Source of the DNA: a candidate division WWE3 bacterium RIFCSPLOWO2_01_FULL_39_13
GTDB lineage: Bacteria; Patescibacteriota; WWE3; 2-01-FULL-39-13
Direction: 5' to 3'
Assembly (NCBI GenBank): GCA_001772665.1
Contig: MEVH01000015.1
Location: forward strand, 13,223 to 50,283
DNA: 37,061 nucleotides
Shown: piece after piece, positions 18,517-27,775 of the stretch
Position numbering within the stretch: the first letter of the stretch is position 1
Layout: each line of letters begins with the position of its first letter
Translations under genes and position numbers: made by a program
The notes under the pieces: generated by a model
What the model saw: only the letters and a program-made list of their open reading frames with translations
Databases searched by the model: none
Told to the model about the DNA's origin: nothing

Positions 18517-20967
18517 ATGGGTATAAACCTGCCGTTTTTAAAAAAGAAAGAAAGAAATTCAGATCCAAAGACAGAAAACTCTGCTGGTACTGAAACAAAG
18601 AATTCTGAAAATCCCAACGAATCAAAAGTCGCTGCTGCAGCTTCATCTTTTGTAATGAAGAAAAAGATGGAAAATATTGAAAATGAATCAACTGCTGAAA
18701 GAAAACTGGCAAAAGGAATTCCAAGTGTTCAGGATATCATTGCTCCAAGCGCGATAGAAGTAGATTTCAACTATCTTAAAATCGGCGACAAGTATTTCAG
18801 GACTCTCTTTGTATCAGGCTATCCCCGCTTTGTAGGAGCAAACTGGCTTGAGCCGATAATAAACTTCGACCGCTCCATTAATATCACAATGTTTTATTAT
18901 CCGATTAATGCAAGAAACGTTCTTGACGACCTGAGACGCAAAATTGCAGAAATGGAGGCGACAATCAATATTGCCCGCGAAAAAGGCCGAGTAATCGACC
19001 CGGCTGTCCAAGCTGCCCTCGGTGATGCAAAATCATTACAGGAACAGCTTGTAAAAGGCATAGAAAGGTTCTTCCACTTCTCTTTTTATGTCACGATATC
19101 AGCCGACACGATAGATGAACTTAACAGTGTCACCTATCAGGTTGAATCAACGCTTGGATCCCTTTCTTTAATATCCAAAAAGGCAACGCTTGAAATGGAG
19201 CAGGCTTTTCAGACAAGCATCCCTGTATGCCTCGACAAACTGCAGGTAATCAGGAATATGGATACAACCTCTGTAGCCACAACATTTCCATTTACATCTT
19301 CAGAACTTACCGCCAACGAGGGAATTTTATATGGAGTAAACCAGCACAATGGCTCGCTTGTAATTTTTGACAGGTTTTCGCTTGAGAACGCAAACTCTGT
19401 GATATTTGCAAAATCAGGCGCAGGAAAGTCTTATCTTGTAAAACTAGAGGCTCTCAGGTATCTGCTTTTTGGAGTTGATGTCATTGTAATTGATCCTGAA
19501 ACTGAATACAGACGGCTTTGCGAAGCAGTAGGAGGAGAATATATTGACTTCAACATGAAGAGCAAGGCGAAAATCAATCCTTTTGAACTGCCCGAAACTG
19601 CAGAACAGGAAGATCAGCTTAGTTTAAAGATCCTCAGCCTGCATGCACTTTTAAGAATAATGCTTGGAGATATGTCCCCGTCTGAATCGGCAATACTTGA
19701 CCGCGCCCTTGTAGATACTTACCGTCTGAAGGGGATCACACAGGATCCAACAACACAGAATAGGGAGCCTCCGCTTCTTGAGGATCTCTACAAGGTCCTT
19801 CTGGCCATGGATGAGCCTGAATCGAAGTCTCTTGCCGAAAGAATGGAAAGGTACCTTAAAGGGTCTCTTGCGGGGATTTTTGACCAGCGCTCGAATGTTG
19901 ATTTAGACAACAGCTTTTCTGTGTTCTCAATAAGAAATTTGGAGGATGTTTTAAGGCCTATCGCTATGTTTATGATACTTGATTTTATATGGACGAAAAT
20001 CAAGCATGATATGAAAAAGAGGCTTTTGATACTTGATGAGGCCTGGACTCTTATGAGATACCCAGATTCAGCTGCTTTCGTTTACTCGCTTGCAAAAAGA
20101 GCCAGAAAATACTACCTGGGATTAACAACTGTAACTCAGGATGTTGCTGACTTTCTTAATACCGACTACGGAAAGGCGGTTGTAACAAACTCGTCTATAC
20201 AGATTCTGCTTAAACAGCATCCGGCAGCAATAGATAGAATAGCCGAGGTGTTTTACCTTTCAGAAGGAGAGAAGAATCTTCTTCTTTCAGCTGGAATCGG
20301 AGAGGGCCTCTTTTTTGCAGGTGCAAATCATGTTGCGATTCAGGTAAGGGCATCAGCCCAGGAACATAGGCTTATAACTACAAATCCTGAGGAGCTTTTG
20401 AAAATGAAACGTGAATCTGAAATAGATCCTGAAATTTTAAAATCGGCTCAAAGGACTGGTACTTCCGGGGGAATGCAGGCGACGGCTCCAACAATGACTG
20501 AGACGGAATATCAGACCCCAACTAGTAACGCTGAAATACAGACAGAGGCACCAGAGATACAGCCAGATGTTTCAATGGACCAGACAGAAATTCTGGAATC
20601 TCCAATAGGAGCTCCACAAATTCAGCCTGAAGCGCCGGCGTCTGAAACAGTAGCTCAAAAATGGAGTTCAGCAGCCCAGACTCAGACAGCTCCAATGGCG
20701 CCAAAGAGGCCTGCTCCGCAGCTTCAAAATTTGAAACAGTATCAGAATCAAAACCGTACTCAAACACCACCACGGCCATCACCGGAACAAACCCAGCCGG
20801 ATCCACATTCTCCTGAACCAATCAAGGATCAAGACCCATCAATACCTCCAAAACCAGTACAGAGTCAAACCATACCTCCACAAAGACCCGTAATGCCAAA
20901 TCCCTACTCAACAGGCCTTGACGAACAAGGAGATTTTACAAAAGGAACAATAAATCTGAACCAGTGA
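18517..20967 (+). CDS. VirB4-family type IV secretion ATPase with long Q/P-rich C-terminal tail
   Basis: Walker A FAKSGAGKSYLVK, Walker B KRLLILDEAWTLM, YYLGLTTVTQDVADFL. Confidence 0.9.
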   Translation: MGINLPFLKKKERNSDPKTENSAGTETKNSENPNESKVAAAASSFVMKKKMENIENESTAERKLAKGIPSVQDIIAPSAIEVDFNYLKIGDKYFRTLFVSGYPRFVGANWLEPIINFDRSINITMFYYPINARNVLDDLRRKIAEMEATINIAREKGRVIDPAVQAALGDAKSLQEQLVKGIERFFHFSFYVTISADTIDELNSVTYQVESTLGSLSLISKKATLEMEQAFQTSIPVCLDKLQVIRNMDTTSVATTFPFTSSELTANEGILYGVNQHNGSLVIFDRFSLENANSVIFAKSGAGKSYLVKLEALRYLLFGVDVIVIDPETEYRRLCEAVGGEYIDFNMKSKAKINPFELPETAEQEDQLSLKILSLHALLRIMLGDMSPSESAILDRALVDTYRLKGITQDPTTQNREPPLLEDLYKVLLAMDEPESKSLAERMERYLKGSLAGIFDQRSNVDLDNSFSVFSIRNLEDVLRPIAMFMILDFIWTKIKHDMKKRLLILDEAWTLMRYPDSAAFVYSLAKRARKYYLGLTTVTQDVADFLNTDYGKAVVTNSSIQILLKQHPAAIDRIAEVFYLSEGEKNLLLSAGIGEGLFFAGANHVAIQVRASAQEHRLITTNPEELLKMKRESEIDPEILKSAQRTGTSGGMQATAPTMTETEYQTPTSNAEIQTEAPEIQPDVSMDQTEILESPIGAPQIQPEAPASETVAQKWSSAAQTQTAPMAPKRPAPQLQNLKQYQNQNRTQTPPRPSPEQTQPDPHSPEPIKDQDPSIPPKPVQSQTIPPQRPVMPNPYSTGLDEQGDFTKGTINLNQ

Positions 20968-21130
20968 AACGCTGCCTCAGGATATCAGGGTGATCCCGTT
21001 TACCACAGTCCCTCTTTAACGTTGCCGTCGCAACCTTTTACACGTTTTAATAGTTTTTCAATCACAAGTTTATCTTTAACTAAAGTCAACTTTACTAGAT
21101 TTTTCTTTAATAAGCTTTAAAATCTAACCA

Positions 21131-21829
21131 ATGAGAGAACGAGAAATACATCCAATTCAGGCTGAAGTCCTCAAATTTCTCCTTTTCAAACCAAAAGCCA
21201 GGTATTCAGAACTAAACATTACACGAATCACATCAGACCATTTTAATTTTCACATAAAGCAACTACTAAAAGAGGGTCTTGTAATAAAGACCGAAGACGG
21301 ATTATACGAACTTACTACGACAGGAAAGGAATTTGCAAATCGCTTCGATACACAAAAAGTTGAAATAGAAAGACAAGCTAAGATTGGAGTGTGCATGTTA
21401 TGTAAGCACAACAAACATAATGAGACTTATCTTGTCCAACAGAGACTGAAACAGCCATATTATGGATATTTTGGATTTATCACAGGGAAAATCACATGGG
21501 GCGAAACTGTTTATGAAACTGCTAAAAGGGAACTAAAGGAAGAAACCGGACTTAATGGAAGCCCAAAGCTTGTTGGAATAGAACACAAGATGGATTTTTC
21601 AAAAAAAGACAAAACATTACTAGAAGATAAATTCTTTTTTATAATAAAAGTAGCTAATCTTAATGGGGAACTCGCCGAAGAGTTTGACGGCGGAAAAAAT
21701 ATCTGGATGCCTAAAAAGGAAATACTAAAACTTCCCAATCTATTTCATGATGTCCCGCTTCTTATATCAATGGTCGAAAAAGAGACGATAGAGGTTTTGG
21801 AGAAGAAGTACTACGTCGAAAGTTACTGA
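21131..21829 (+). CDS. Winged-helix domain fused to NUDIX hydrolase domain
   Basis: N-terminal wHTH (FNFHIKQLLKEGLVIKTEDGLYELTTTG); Nudix box GKITWGETVYETAKRELKEETGL. Confidence 0.85.
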   Translation: MREREIHPIQAEVLKFLLFKPKARYSELNITRITSDHFNFHIKQLLKEGLVIKTEDGLYELTTTGKEFANRFDTQKVEIERQAKIGVCMLCKHNKHNETYLVQQRLKQPYYGYFGFITGKITWGETVYETAKRELKEETGLNGSPKLVGIEHKMDFSKKDKTLLEDKFFFIIKVANLNGELAEEFDGGKNIWMPKKEILKLPNLFHDVPLLISMVEKETIEVLEKKYYVESY

Positions 21830-21941
21830 TACTCTATTTAAACTTCTGATAAAAAAATTATCAAAAAACTCAAAAGGGTCAAATGGTAGCACTTCAAAGG
21901 GAACTGTCTAAAACGGAACGGTTCCAAATGTAAACGTAATA

Positions 21942-22466
21942 CTACCCCCACATTGCAATTAAAGAGGGATATCTTTTTATCCTGAGGTGATCCATTAACG
22001 CTAAATTCCAGCCGGTGTGTAGAATCTCATGAGAGTTTAGACTCCATAATGCCACGGTCACACCAACAGGATTTCGGCTCCATGGAACCCTTGTTACCTT
22101 CTTATTTATCTCTGGATCACACAAAAACGTAAACAGCTCACGATTAGCGTTTGCCAGTTCCTTAAGCAACTTTTCTTTCGACATCTCTTTAAAAGCTAAT
22201 GTTTTGACAGATATAGAACCAAACTTTATTTCTCCTGCTTGGGCACCATCCAAGTAACTCCTTTGTACACTTATCTGGTGAGCAACACTCTCTCGAGGAG
22301 TATCAGATTTCGTTTCGAGACTGTCTACCATTCGAAAATCGTACTTATCCTCAGGGATTAGCTCAAAGAAATCGCGGTTGATTCCCCAGCTCCTTAAATA
22401 TGCAGTCCAAAAAGCCAAAGCCCCTGGATCTGTCATCTTTGATGTTTCTAACGTCTTTGTGTCCAT
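21942..22466 (-). CDS. DinB-family protein
   Basis: PRESVAHQISVQRSYLDG...LNSHEILHTGWNLALMDHLRI; spaced His residues of the DinB metal site. Confidence 0.65.
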   Translation of the reverse strand: MDTKTLETSKMTDPGALAFWTAYLRSWGINRDFFELIPEDKYDFRMVDSLETKSDTPRESVAHQISVQRSYLDGAQAGEIKFGSISVKTLAFKEMSKEKLLKELANANRELFTFLCDPEINKKVTRVPWSRNPVGVTVALWSLNSHEILHTGWNLALMDHLRIKRYPSLIAMWG

Positions 22467-22485
22467 ATTGCTGCTTTGAACACCC

Positions 22486-23595
22486 CTACCAGTTTGCCTT
22501 CATTGGCATGACGATGTATAAGTAGTGATCTTTGCCTTCGAATTTGAAAAGACCCGGTTTAAGGGGTTCTGAAATTTTAAAGACAAGATCGTCTTCGGTG
22601 GCATTTGCCAGAAATTCAAGCAGATATTTTGCATTAAATGCTATTTCGACCTCTTCGCCGGTGACCTCTGCACTCATTTCGTTGCTGCTGCTCCCAGTTT
22701 CTGTCGGCTGGGATATAGACTCAACAGATCCTTTTTTAACAACAAGCTTTACCATATTACCGCTTTCGCGAGAGAAGATATTGGCAAGCTTAATCCCATT
22801 TTCAAATTCCGATTTGGATATATGAACTTCAGAACTGAATTCTGCAGGAATTATTGACTGATAATCAGGATATTCTCCATCTATTATCCTAAAATGAGCC
22901 TCCATATCGGCTGCTTTCATCGCAACAAGGTTACGCTCCGGATCAACAACCAGGGTTAACTTCTCGTCCTCAGTTACAAACGCCCGCCCGACTTCAATAA
23001 AAGACCTGGCAGGAACAATAAACTCAATTTTCTCAGAAACGCTTTTGCCAAGCTTCATTTTGTACTCCGCCATTCTAAAGCCATCAGTACCAGCAAAAAT
23101 TATTGAGGAGCCTTCTGCCTTGCAGTAAATTCCAGTCAAAACCGGCCTTCCCTCGTCTGATGCAACCGTAAAACCGACAAGCTGGAGAACCTGCGTAAAT
23201 TCCTTTGCGGATAACTCCACCTCTAGACCTTTATCAACAAGATCAATAGTTGGGAATTCCCCGGCGTCTGCTCCTGCAAAACTTGCACTGGATTTATCGG
23301 TATTAACCTTAAAAATCGACCCTTTCAGCTCCGCATCAATTTTTTCCCCAGAAACCTGAGATACAAATTCAGCAAGAAGCCTTGCCGGAACAGCAATTGC
23401 CCCATCGCTGTCAACCTTGGCGCCGATCTTTGCAGTAATTGAAAGCTGCAAACCCGATGCCGTCATGCTAAGCCTTCCCTTTTCGGTCTTGATAAGAACA
23501 TTTGATAAAATGGGCATCGAGGTACGGGAATTAATGGCCTTGCCGACAACATTAAGCCCCTTGAAAAAATTTTCTTTTAGTACAGTAAACTTCAT
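22486..23595 (-). CDS. dnaN: DNA polymerase III beta subunit (sliding clamp)
   Basis: MKFTVLKENFFKGLNVVGKAINSRTSMPILSNVLI...HYLYIVMPMK. Confidence 0.97.
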   Translation of the reverse strand: MKFTVLKENFFKGLNVVGKAINSRTSMPILSNVLIKTEKGRLSMTASGLQLSITAKIGAKVDSDGAIAVPARLLAEFVSQVSGEKIDAELKGSIFKVNTDKSSASFAGADAGEFPTIDLVDKGLEVELSAKEFTQVLQLVGFTVASDEGRPVLTGIYCKAEGSSIIFAGTDGFRMAEYKMKLGKSVSEKIEFIVPARSFIEVGRAFVTEDEKLTLVVDPERNLVAMKAADMEAHFRIIDGEYPDYQSIIPAEFSSEVHISKSEFENGIKLANIFSRESGNMVKLVVKKGSVESISQPTETGSSSNEMSAEVTGEEVEIAFNAKYLLEFLANATEDDLVFKISEPLKPGLFKFEGKDHYLYIVMPMKANW

Positions 23596-23597
23596 AA

Positions 23598-24065
23598 TTA
23601 TTCCTTTGCACCCAGAGATATAATAATCTTCCGGTTAAGCCCCTCCCCTTCGGAATGGGATGAAACCCCTTCAATCTTTGAAATCTTTTCGTGGACAATT
23701 CTTCTCTCAAAACTGTTCATCGGATAAAGTGCGATCTGTTTGCCTATTTCTTTGGCCTTGCTCGCAGCACTTTCTGCCAGATCAGCAAGCTTTTGGTTGC
23801 GCTGTCCGCGGTAATCGGCAATATCAACCATAACTCTCGCTTCGTCTTTGAATTGCTTGTAAACGGCAACATTTATAAAGTGCTGAAGCGCACTAAGATT
23901 TTCTCCTCGGTAGCCTATAAGAAGATTTGCGCTGCCGGTTTCAATATCAGCCTTTAAAACCGACTCGTCTGAGTCATCAAAACTGACCTTAAACTCCATC
24001 TCAAGAAAACTGCCCAAGCTTTCTAAAAGAGAACCAATCATAGACTTAACCCTATCTTTGTCCAT
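23598..24065 (-). CDS. Jag/KhpB-like KH-R3H RNA-binding protein
   Basis: NLLIGYRGENLSALQHFINVAVYK (KH), MNSFERRIVHEKISKIEGVSSHSEGEGLNRKIII (R3H). Confidence 0.93.
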   Translation of the reverse strand: MDKDRVKSMIGSLLESLGSFLEMEFKVSFDDSDESVLKADIETGSANLLIGYRGENLSALQHFINVAVYKQFKDEARVMVDIADYRGQRNQKLADLAESAASKAKEIGKQIALYPMNSFERRIVHEKISKIEGVSSHSEGEGLNRKIIISLGAKE

Positions 24066-24070
24066 ATTTA

Positions 24071-24838
24071 TCAGCTTTGGCCGGCAGGTTTCTTTTTGGC
24101 TAAAGCGTACTGTAAAACTATAAGAAACGTTGACACAAACCAGTATAAAACAAGACCCGACGGAAGCCTAATACCGATAACAAGAGTCATTATCGGCATT
24201 AAATAAGTCATCTGCTGCTGCATATTATACATAACATCGTCTTTTTTGTCAGTGGTATCCTTAACAGGTTTCTCCATTTTTCCTGCAGTTGCCATGGTAT
24301 ATTTTGACATTAGAAACTGAGCCCCAGCCGCAAGAACAGGAAGGACATATACCGGGTCAGGTTTAGCCAGGTTAAGATACAAGAAGGTCGTATTCAGCCG
24401 GGCTCCTTCAGCAAATTTAAGAAAATCCCAGTTGTAAAGAAGTGCATTTATTTCTGCGACGGCAACCCCATTTGCAGCCAGCAGGTTCGTAAAAACCTTA
24501 TACAAAGCCAAAACCACGATAAGCTGTACAATTTGCGGAAGGCATCCAGCAGCAGGATTTATCCCGTGCTCGCGGTAAAGCTCCATTTGCTTTTTGGCAA
24601 AAACCTGTTTGTTTTTATATTTCTTTTTGAGCTTCTCTATTTCGGGCTGAAGAGCCTTCTGTTTCTGCGCCAGTTCTAAAGCAGGCTTTGACAAAGGATA
24701 AGTAACAACGCGGATAACCAGCGTAATAGCAATTATAGCCAAACCGAAATTGCTGAAGAAAAGATGATAGAAAAGAACCAGAATATTAAGTATGGGGATA
24801 TATAAAAGCGTATTCCAGATTTCAGAAAATATATTCAT
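24071..24838 (-). CDS. yidC: YidC/Oxa1 membrane insertase
   Basis: FSNFGLAIIAITLVIRVVTYPLSK...GINPAAGCLPQIVQLIVVLALYKVF. Confidence 0.96.
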   Translation of the reverse strand: MNIFSEIWNTLLYIPILNILVLFYHLFFSNFGLAIIAITLVIRVVTYPLSKPALELAQKQKALQPEIEKLKKKYKNKQVFAKKQMELYREHGINPAAGCLPQIVQLIVVLALYKVFTNLLAANGVAVAEINALLYNWDFLKFAEGARLNTTFLYLNLAKPDPVYVLPVLAAGAQFLMSKYTMATAGKMEKPVKDTTDKKDDVMYNMQQQMTYLMPIMTLVIGIRLPSGLVLYWFVSTFLIVLQYALAKKKPAGQS

Positions 24839-25095
24839 TATTTAACCGGGTCACATCCTCCCTTAGAAAACGGGTTGCAGCGGATGATCCTCCATATAGA
24901 CATGAATCCTCCCTTTACGATCCCGTATTTTTCCAAAGACTGATATGCATACTCAGAACAACTCGGCTCAAACCGGCAGACTTTTACTCCTAATCCTTTT
25001 AAAACACCGCGATCAAGAGAAATCCACCTCTGATAAAAACGTATCAATTTCTGTATCAATACTTTTGGCGTCAACGGCAATTTTACCATTTTCAT
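24838..25095 (-). CDS. yidD: YidD membrane protein insertion efficiency factor
   Basis: RFYQRWIS...CRFEPSCSEYAYQSLEKYGIVKGGFMSIWRIIRCNPFSKGGCDPV. Confidence 0.95.
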   Translation of the reverse strand: MKMVKLPLTPKVLIQKLIRFYQRWISLDRGVLKGLGVKVCRFEPSCSEYAYQSLEKYGIVKGGFMSIWRIIRCNPFSKGGCDPVK

Positions 25096-25387
25096 TAATC
25101 AGAGTTTTTTTAGGAATAAACACATAATAATAATATTTTGCAAATTTATCGATTTTTTTTCTGACGCTGTCCAGAACCATCCTTCTTATTTTATTCTGCG
25201 TTACAGCTTTTTTGCAAAACCGGTTTGAAGCTATTACAGCAAACTTTTTATCTGCTTGACCCTCGAAGGCTTTTTCGTCTTTGCGAAGATACTTCACAAT
25301 CAGGTGAGAAGCGTGAAAGGTATCTCCACCGTTTAAAACAGCCCTGAAATTATATCTTGTTTTTAAACTGTATTTTCGGTTAAGCAA
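25013..25387 (-). CDS. rnpA: Ribonuclease P protein component (TTG start)
   Basis: KKFAVIASNRFCKKAVTQNKIRRMVLDSVRK; gene order. Confidence 0.88.
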   Translation of the reverse strand: MLNRKYSLKTRYNFRAVLNGGDTFHASHLIVKYLRKDEKAFEGQADKKFAVIASNRFCKKAVTQNKIRRMVLDSVRKKIDKFAKYYYYVFIPKKTLINENGKIAVDAKSIDTEIDTFLSEVDFS

Positions 25388-25401
25388 TGGGAATTGTTAA
25401 C

Positions 25402-25557
25402 TCAAGACTTTTCGCCCCGGTTTATTGCGAGACGAACTCTTCCCCTAGCCCTTCTTCTGCTAAGAACGTTTCGGCCGTTTTTGGTAGACATCCTTTTTAG
25501 GAATCCGTGTTTTCTGTTTCCTTTTTTAACTTTTGGCTGCCAGGTTTTTTTCGGCAT
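25402..25557 (-). CDS. rpmH: 50S ribosomal protein L34 (absent from the supplied ORF track because it is short)
   Basis: Read on minus strand: [51 protein letters not shown]. Confidence 0.96.
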   Translation of the reverse strand: MPKKTWQPKVKKGNRKHGFLKRMSTKNGRNVLSRRRARGRVRLAINRGEKS

Positions 25558-25562
25558 ATTAA

Positions 25563-25591
25563 GATATAAGAAAACACTGCCGAAAACTCAA
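25563..25591 (-). promoter_or_regulatory. rpmH promoter
   Basis: TTGAGT - 17 nt - TATATC, -10 ends 5 nt before the rpmH ATG. Confidence 0.6.
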
Positions 25592-25613
25592 ACTTATCCT
25601 CAGCAGTAGGAAA

Positions 25614-25767
25614 TTATCAACTACCGCGAGCTTACGCACGCGGTATGCTGTAGCGTCACTTCGTTCCTTGCATTCCCACCTTCGGTGGAAAAGTAATGCT
25701 CGCTTTGCGAGTTTTATGGCTCAAATCCCTCGACCTTACGGTCGGGGTATTTCGCTCGCATTATAAA
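25614..25767 (+). mobile_element. Multi-hairpin repeat copy 2, between rpmH and dnaA
   Basis: 153/154 identical to 1404-1557, same orientation; core 25618-25760 flanked by TTAT. Confidence 0.85.
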
Positions 25768-25826
25768 ACTACTAACTGGTGGGATTTTAGCACATCCAAT
25801 GGATTATTGGAAAGCGCAGATATCCG

Positions 25827-25856
25827 TGTGGACAAATACTTATTGACTGTGGATAA
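25827..25856 (+). promoter_or_regulatory. Two DnaA-box-like sites upstream of dnaA
   Basis: TGTGGACAA (25827-25835) and TGTGGATAA (25848-25856, reverse complement of TTATCCACA), same orientation, 21 bp apart. Confidence 0.7.
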
Positions 25857-25871
25857 GTCTGGGAATAAAAT
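25843..25871 (+). promoter_or_regulatory. dnaA promoter overlapping a DnaA box
   Basis: TTGACT - 17 nt - TAAAAT; spacer contains most of the TGTGGATAA box. Confidence 0.6.
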
Positions 25872-25880
25872 GAACCAGCA

Positions 25881-27290
25881 ATGGAATCCCCAAACTATGC
25901 TGACCTTTGGAATACAGTAAAAGGAGAACTTGAAATTGTATGCAACCCGATGCACTTTAAAACGTATATACCTGGAGTATATATCAAAAATATCGATACA
26001 AACGACAAAATTATTGAAATAACGGCATTAAGCGATCTTCAAAGAAATTTTCTGGAAGACCGGATGTATGGATACCTGAAAAGGATTATTGCCAAAACAA
26101 TCGGTTCAGAATACAGCCTAATATTCAGCATCACCAAGAAGGAGGCCTCAAAGATAGCACTTGATGATCTTGGCCCGCTTTTTAGACAAGATGTTTCGTC
26201 TTTAACAACCGGGCAAATGGTTCAAAACCGTACCGATCTTTCAGAAACCGGACTAAACAGCCAGTATACGTTTGATAGGTTTATTGTCGGCAACAGCAAC
26301 CGGCTGGCATACGCCGTTTCTACAGCAATAGCAGATTCTCCGGGAAAAGTTTACAATCCATTCTTTTTGTATTCCGGCGTCGGAATGGGAAAGACACACC
26401 TGGTACAGGCGATTGGGCATGAGATTCTTAAAAAGCACCCTAATATGACTGTCCTTTATAAAACCGGTGAGCAGTTTTTAAACGAAGTAGTCGAGGCTCT
26501 GCGAAAAGGCAGAGGAGGAAGTGATACGAAAAGGAGCGAATTGAAATCCCGCTACCGCAATACAGATGTATTAATAGTAGACGATATCCACTCAATTGCG
26601 GGAAAAGATACAACCCAAGAAGAATTCTTTCACACGTTTAATGCCCTGCATATGGGGCAGAAGCAGATAATACTAACGTCAGACAGAGCCCCGCATGAAA
26701 TCAGAACGCTTGAAGAAAGGCTTTCGTCAAGATTTGCAAGTGGCATGATTGCCGACATCCAGCCACCTGATGTCGAAACTAGGCTTGCTATTCTTCGCGA
26801 CCGGAATGAAGAAATGAAGCTTCAAGCTTCGGATGAGGTACTCGAATTTATCGCCGGGGTATCTTCTGCCAATATAAGGGAACTCGAAGCAAAGCTTCTT
26901 CAGACAGTCACAACGGCTAAAAGCACTGGACGAGATCTGAACCGCGACACTGCAATATCAATTCTAGGAGAGATCGATAAGAACAAACCAGTTCATATAA
27001 CTCCGAATGTAATAATGAGAGAGGTCGCTAAATATTACGGAGTAACATTAAAAGAACTTAAGGGGCAAAGACGAGTAAAAACTCTTGTTTATCCAAGACA
27101 GATGTGTATGTATATTTTAAAGCACACAGGGAAAATTAATCTTCAGGCTATTGGAGACCTGCTTGGTAATAGAGATCATTCAACAGTCATACACGGAATA
27201 GGGAAAGTTGAAAAGCTTTCAAACAACAATGTATCTATTACCAAAGAGCTTGATCAAATTAAATACGCCATTATTAATGCGAATGAATAA
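25881..27290 (+). CDS. dnaA: Chromosomal replication initiator DnaA
   Basis: Walker A YSGVGMGKTHLVQAIG, DVLIVDDIHSIAGKDTTQEEFFHTFNAL, C-terminal DNA-binding GNRDHSTVIHGIGKVEK. Confidence 0.98.
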   Translation: MESPNYADLWNTVKGELEIVCNPMHFKTYIPGVYIKNIDTNDKIIEITALSDLQRNFLEDRMYGYLKRIIAKTIGSEYSLIFSITKKEASKIALDDLGPLFRQDVSSLTTGQMVQNRTDLSETGLNSQYTFDRFIVGNSNRLAYAVSTAIADSPGKVYNPFFLYSGVGMGKTHLVQAIGHEILKKHPNMTVLYKTGEQFLNEVVEALRKGRGGSDTKRSELKSRYRNTDVLIVDDIHSIAGKDTTQEEFFHTFNALHMGQKQIILTSDRAPHEIRTLEERLSSRFASGMIADIQPPDVETRLAILRDRNEEMKLQASDEVLEFIAGVSSANIRELEAKLLQTVTTAKSTGRDLNRDTAISILGEIDKNKPVHITPNVIMREVAKYYGVTLKELKGQRRVKTLVYPRQMCMYILKHTGKINLQAIGDLLGNRDHSTVIHGIGKVEKLSNNNVSITKELDQIKYAIINANE

Positions 27291-27775
27291 CCCCTTACTA
27301 TGCCTTGTTGTCCAAATTAATAACAAATTATCCACGGTTCCCTAGATACTTGTTATATATATAAATACAGTAGAAGTATAAGCAGGGAACGTGGGTATGT
27401 TAATAAGTTTAAAATTTATTAATCTTGCAGAAAATTTTCTGTTACCCTCTGTTGATAAATCTGTTTTTCTTTTGAAACATTATCGTCAGACATTTGTCAT
27501 AAGATTTTAACGTAAATATCACCATAGGTGAAAGTTGATAAAGTATACTTATTCGGGTGTTATTTTGTTTATTAATCACATACATATACACAAACGCCTG
27601 TAATAAAATACTAAGTATTCCACGTTAACTTGATATAGGACACCGCTCTGCGACCGAGTGTTTGTCCCGATGAAACTGTTGTCTTAGCAGCACTTTTAGA
27701 GCGGTTTACGTTCGCAGCAGGTAAAATACCGCGGCCTTCTTTCTTATCTATTTGATAATGGTAAAATCTATTTGA
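27291..27775 (+). other. Candidate origin-associated intergenic region (oriC-like)
   Basis: ~485 nt AT-rich non-coding DNA after dnaA; TTATCCACG at 27328-27336 inside an imperfect inverted repeat flanking TTATATATATAAATA. Confidence 0.45.

Noticed and set aside
1404-25767. Composite transposon bounded by the two 154-bp copies
   Set aside because: The 24 kb between them contains housekeeping genes (groESL, dnaN, yidC); two independent insertions are more likely.
27640-27720. SRP RNA or another known housekeeping RNA in the dnaA downstream region
   Set aside because: Inverted pairs exist, but the conserved SRP/tmRNA/RNase P core motifs were not found.
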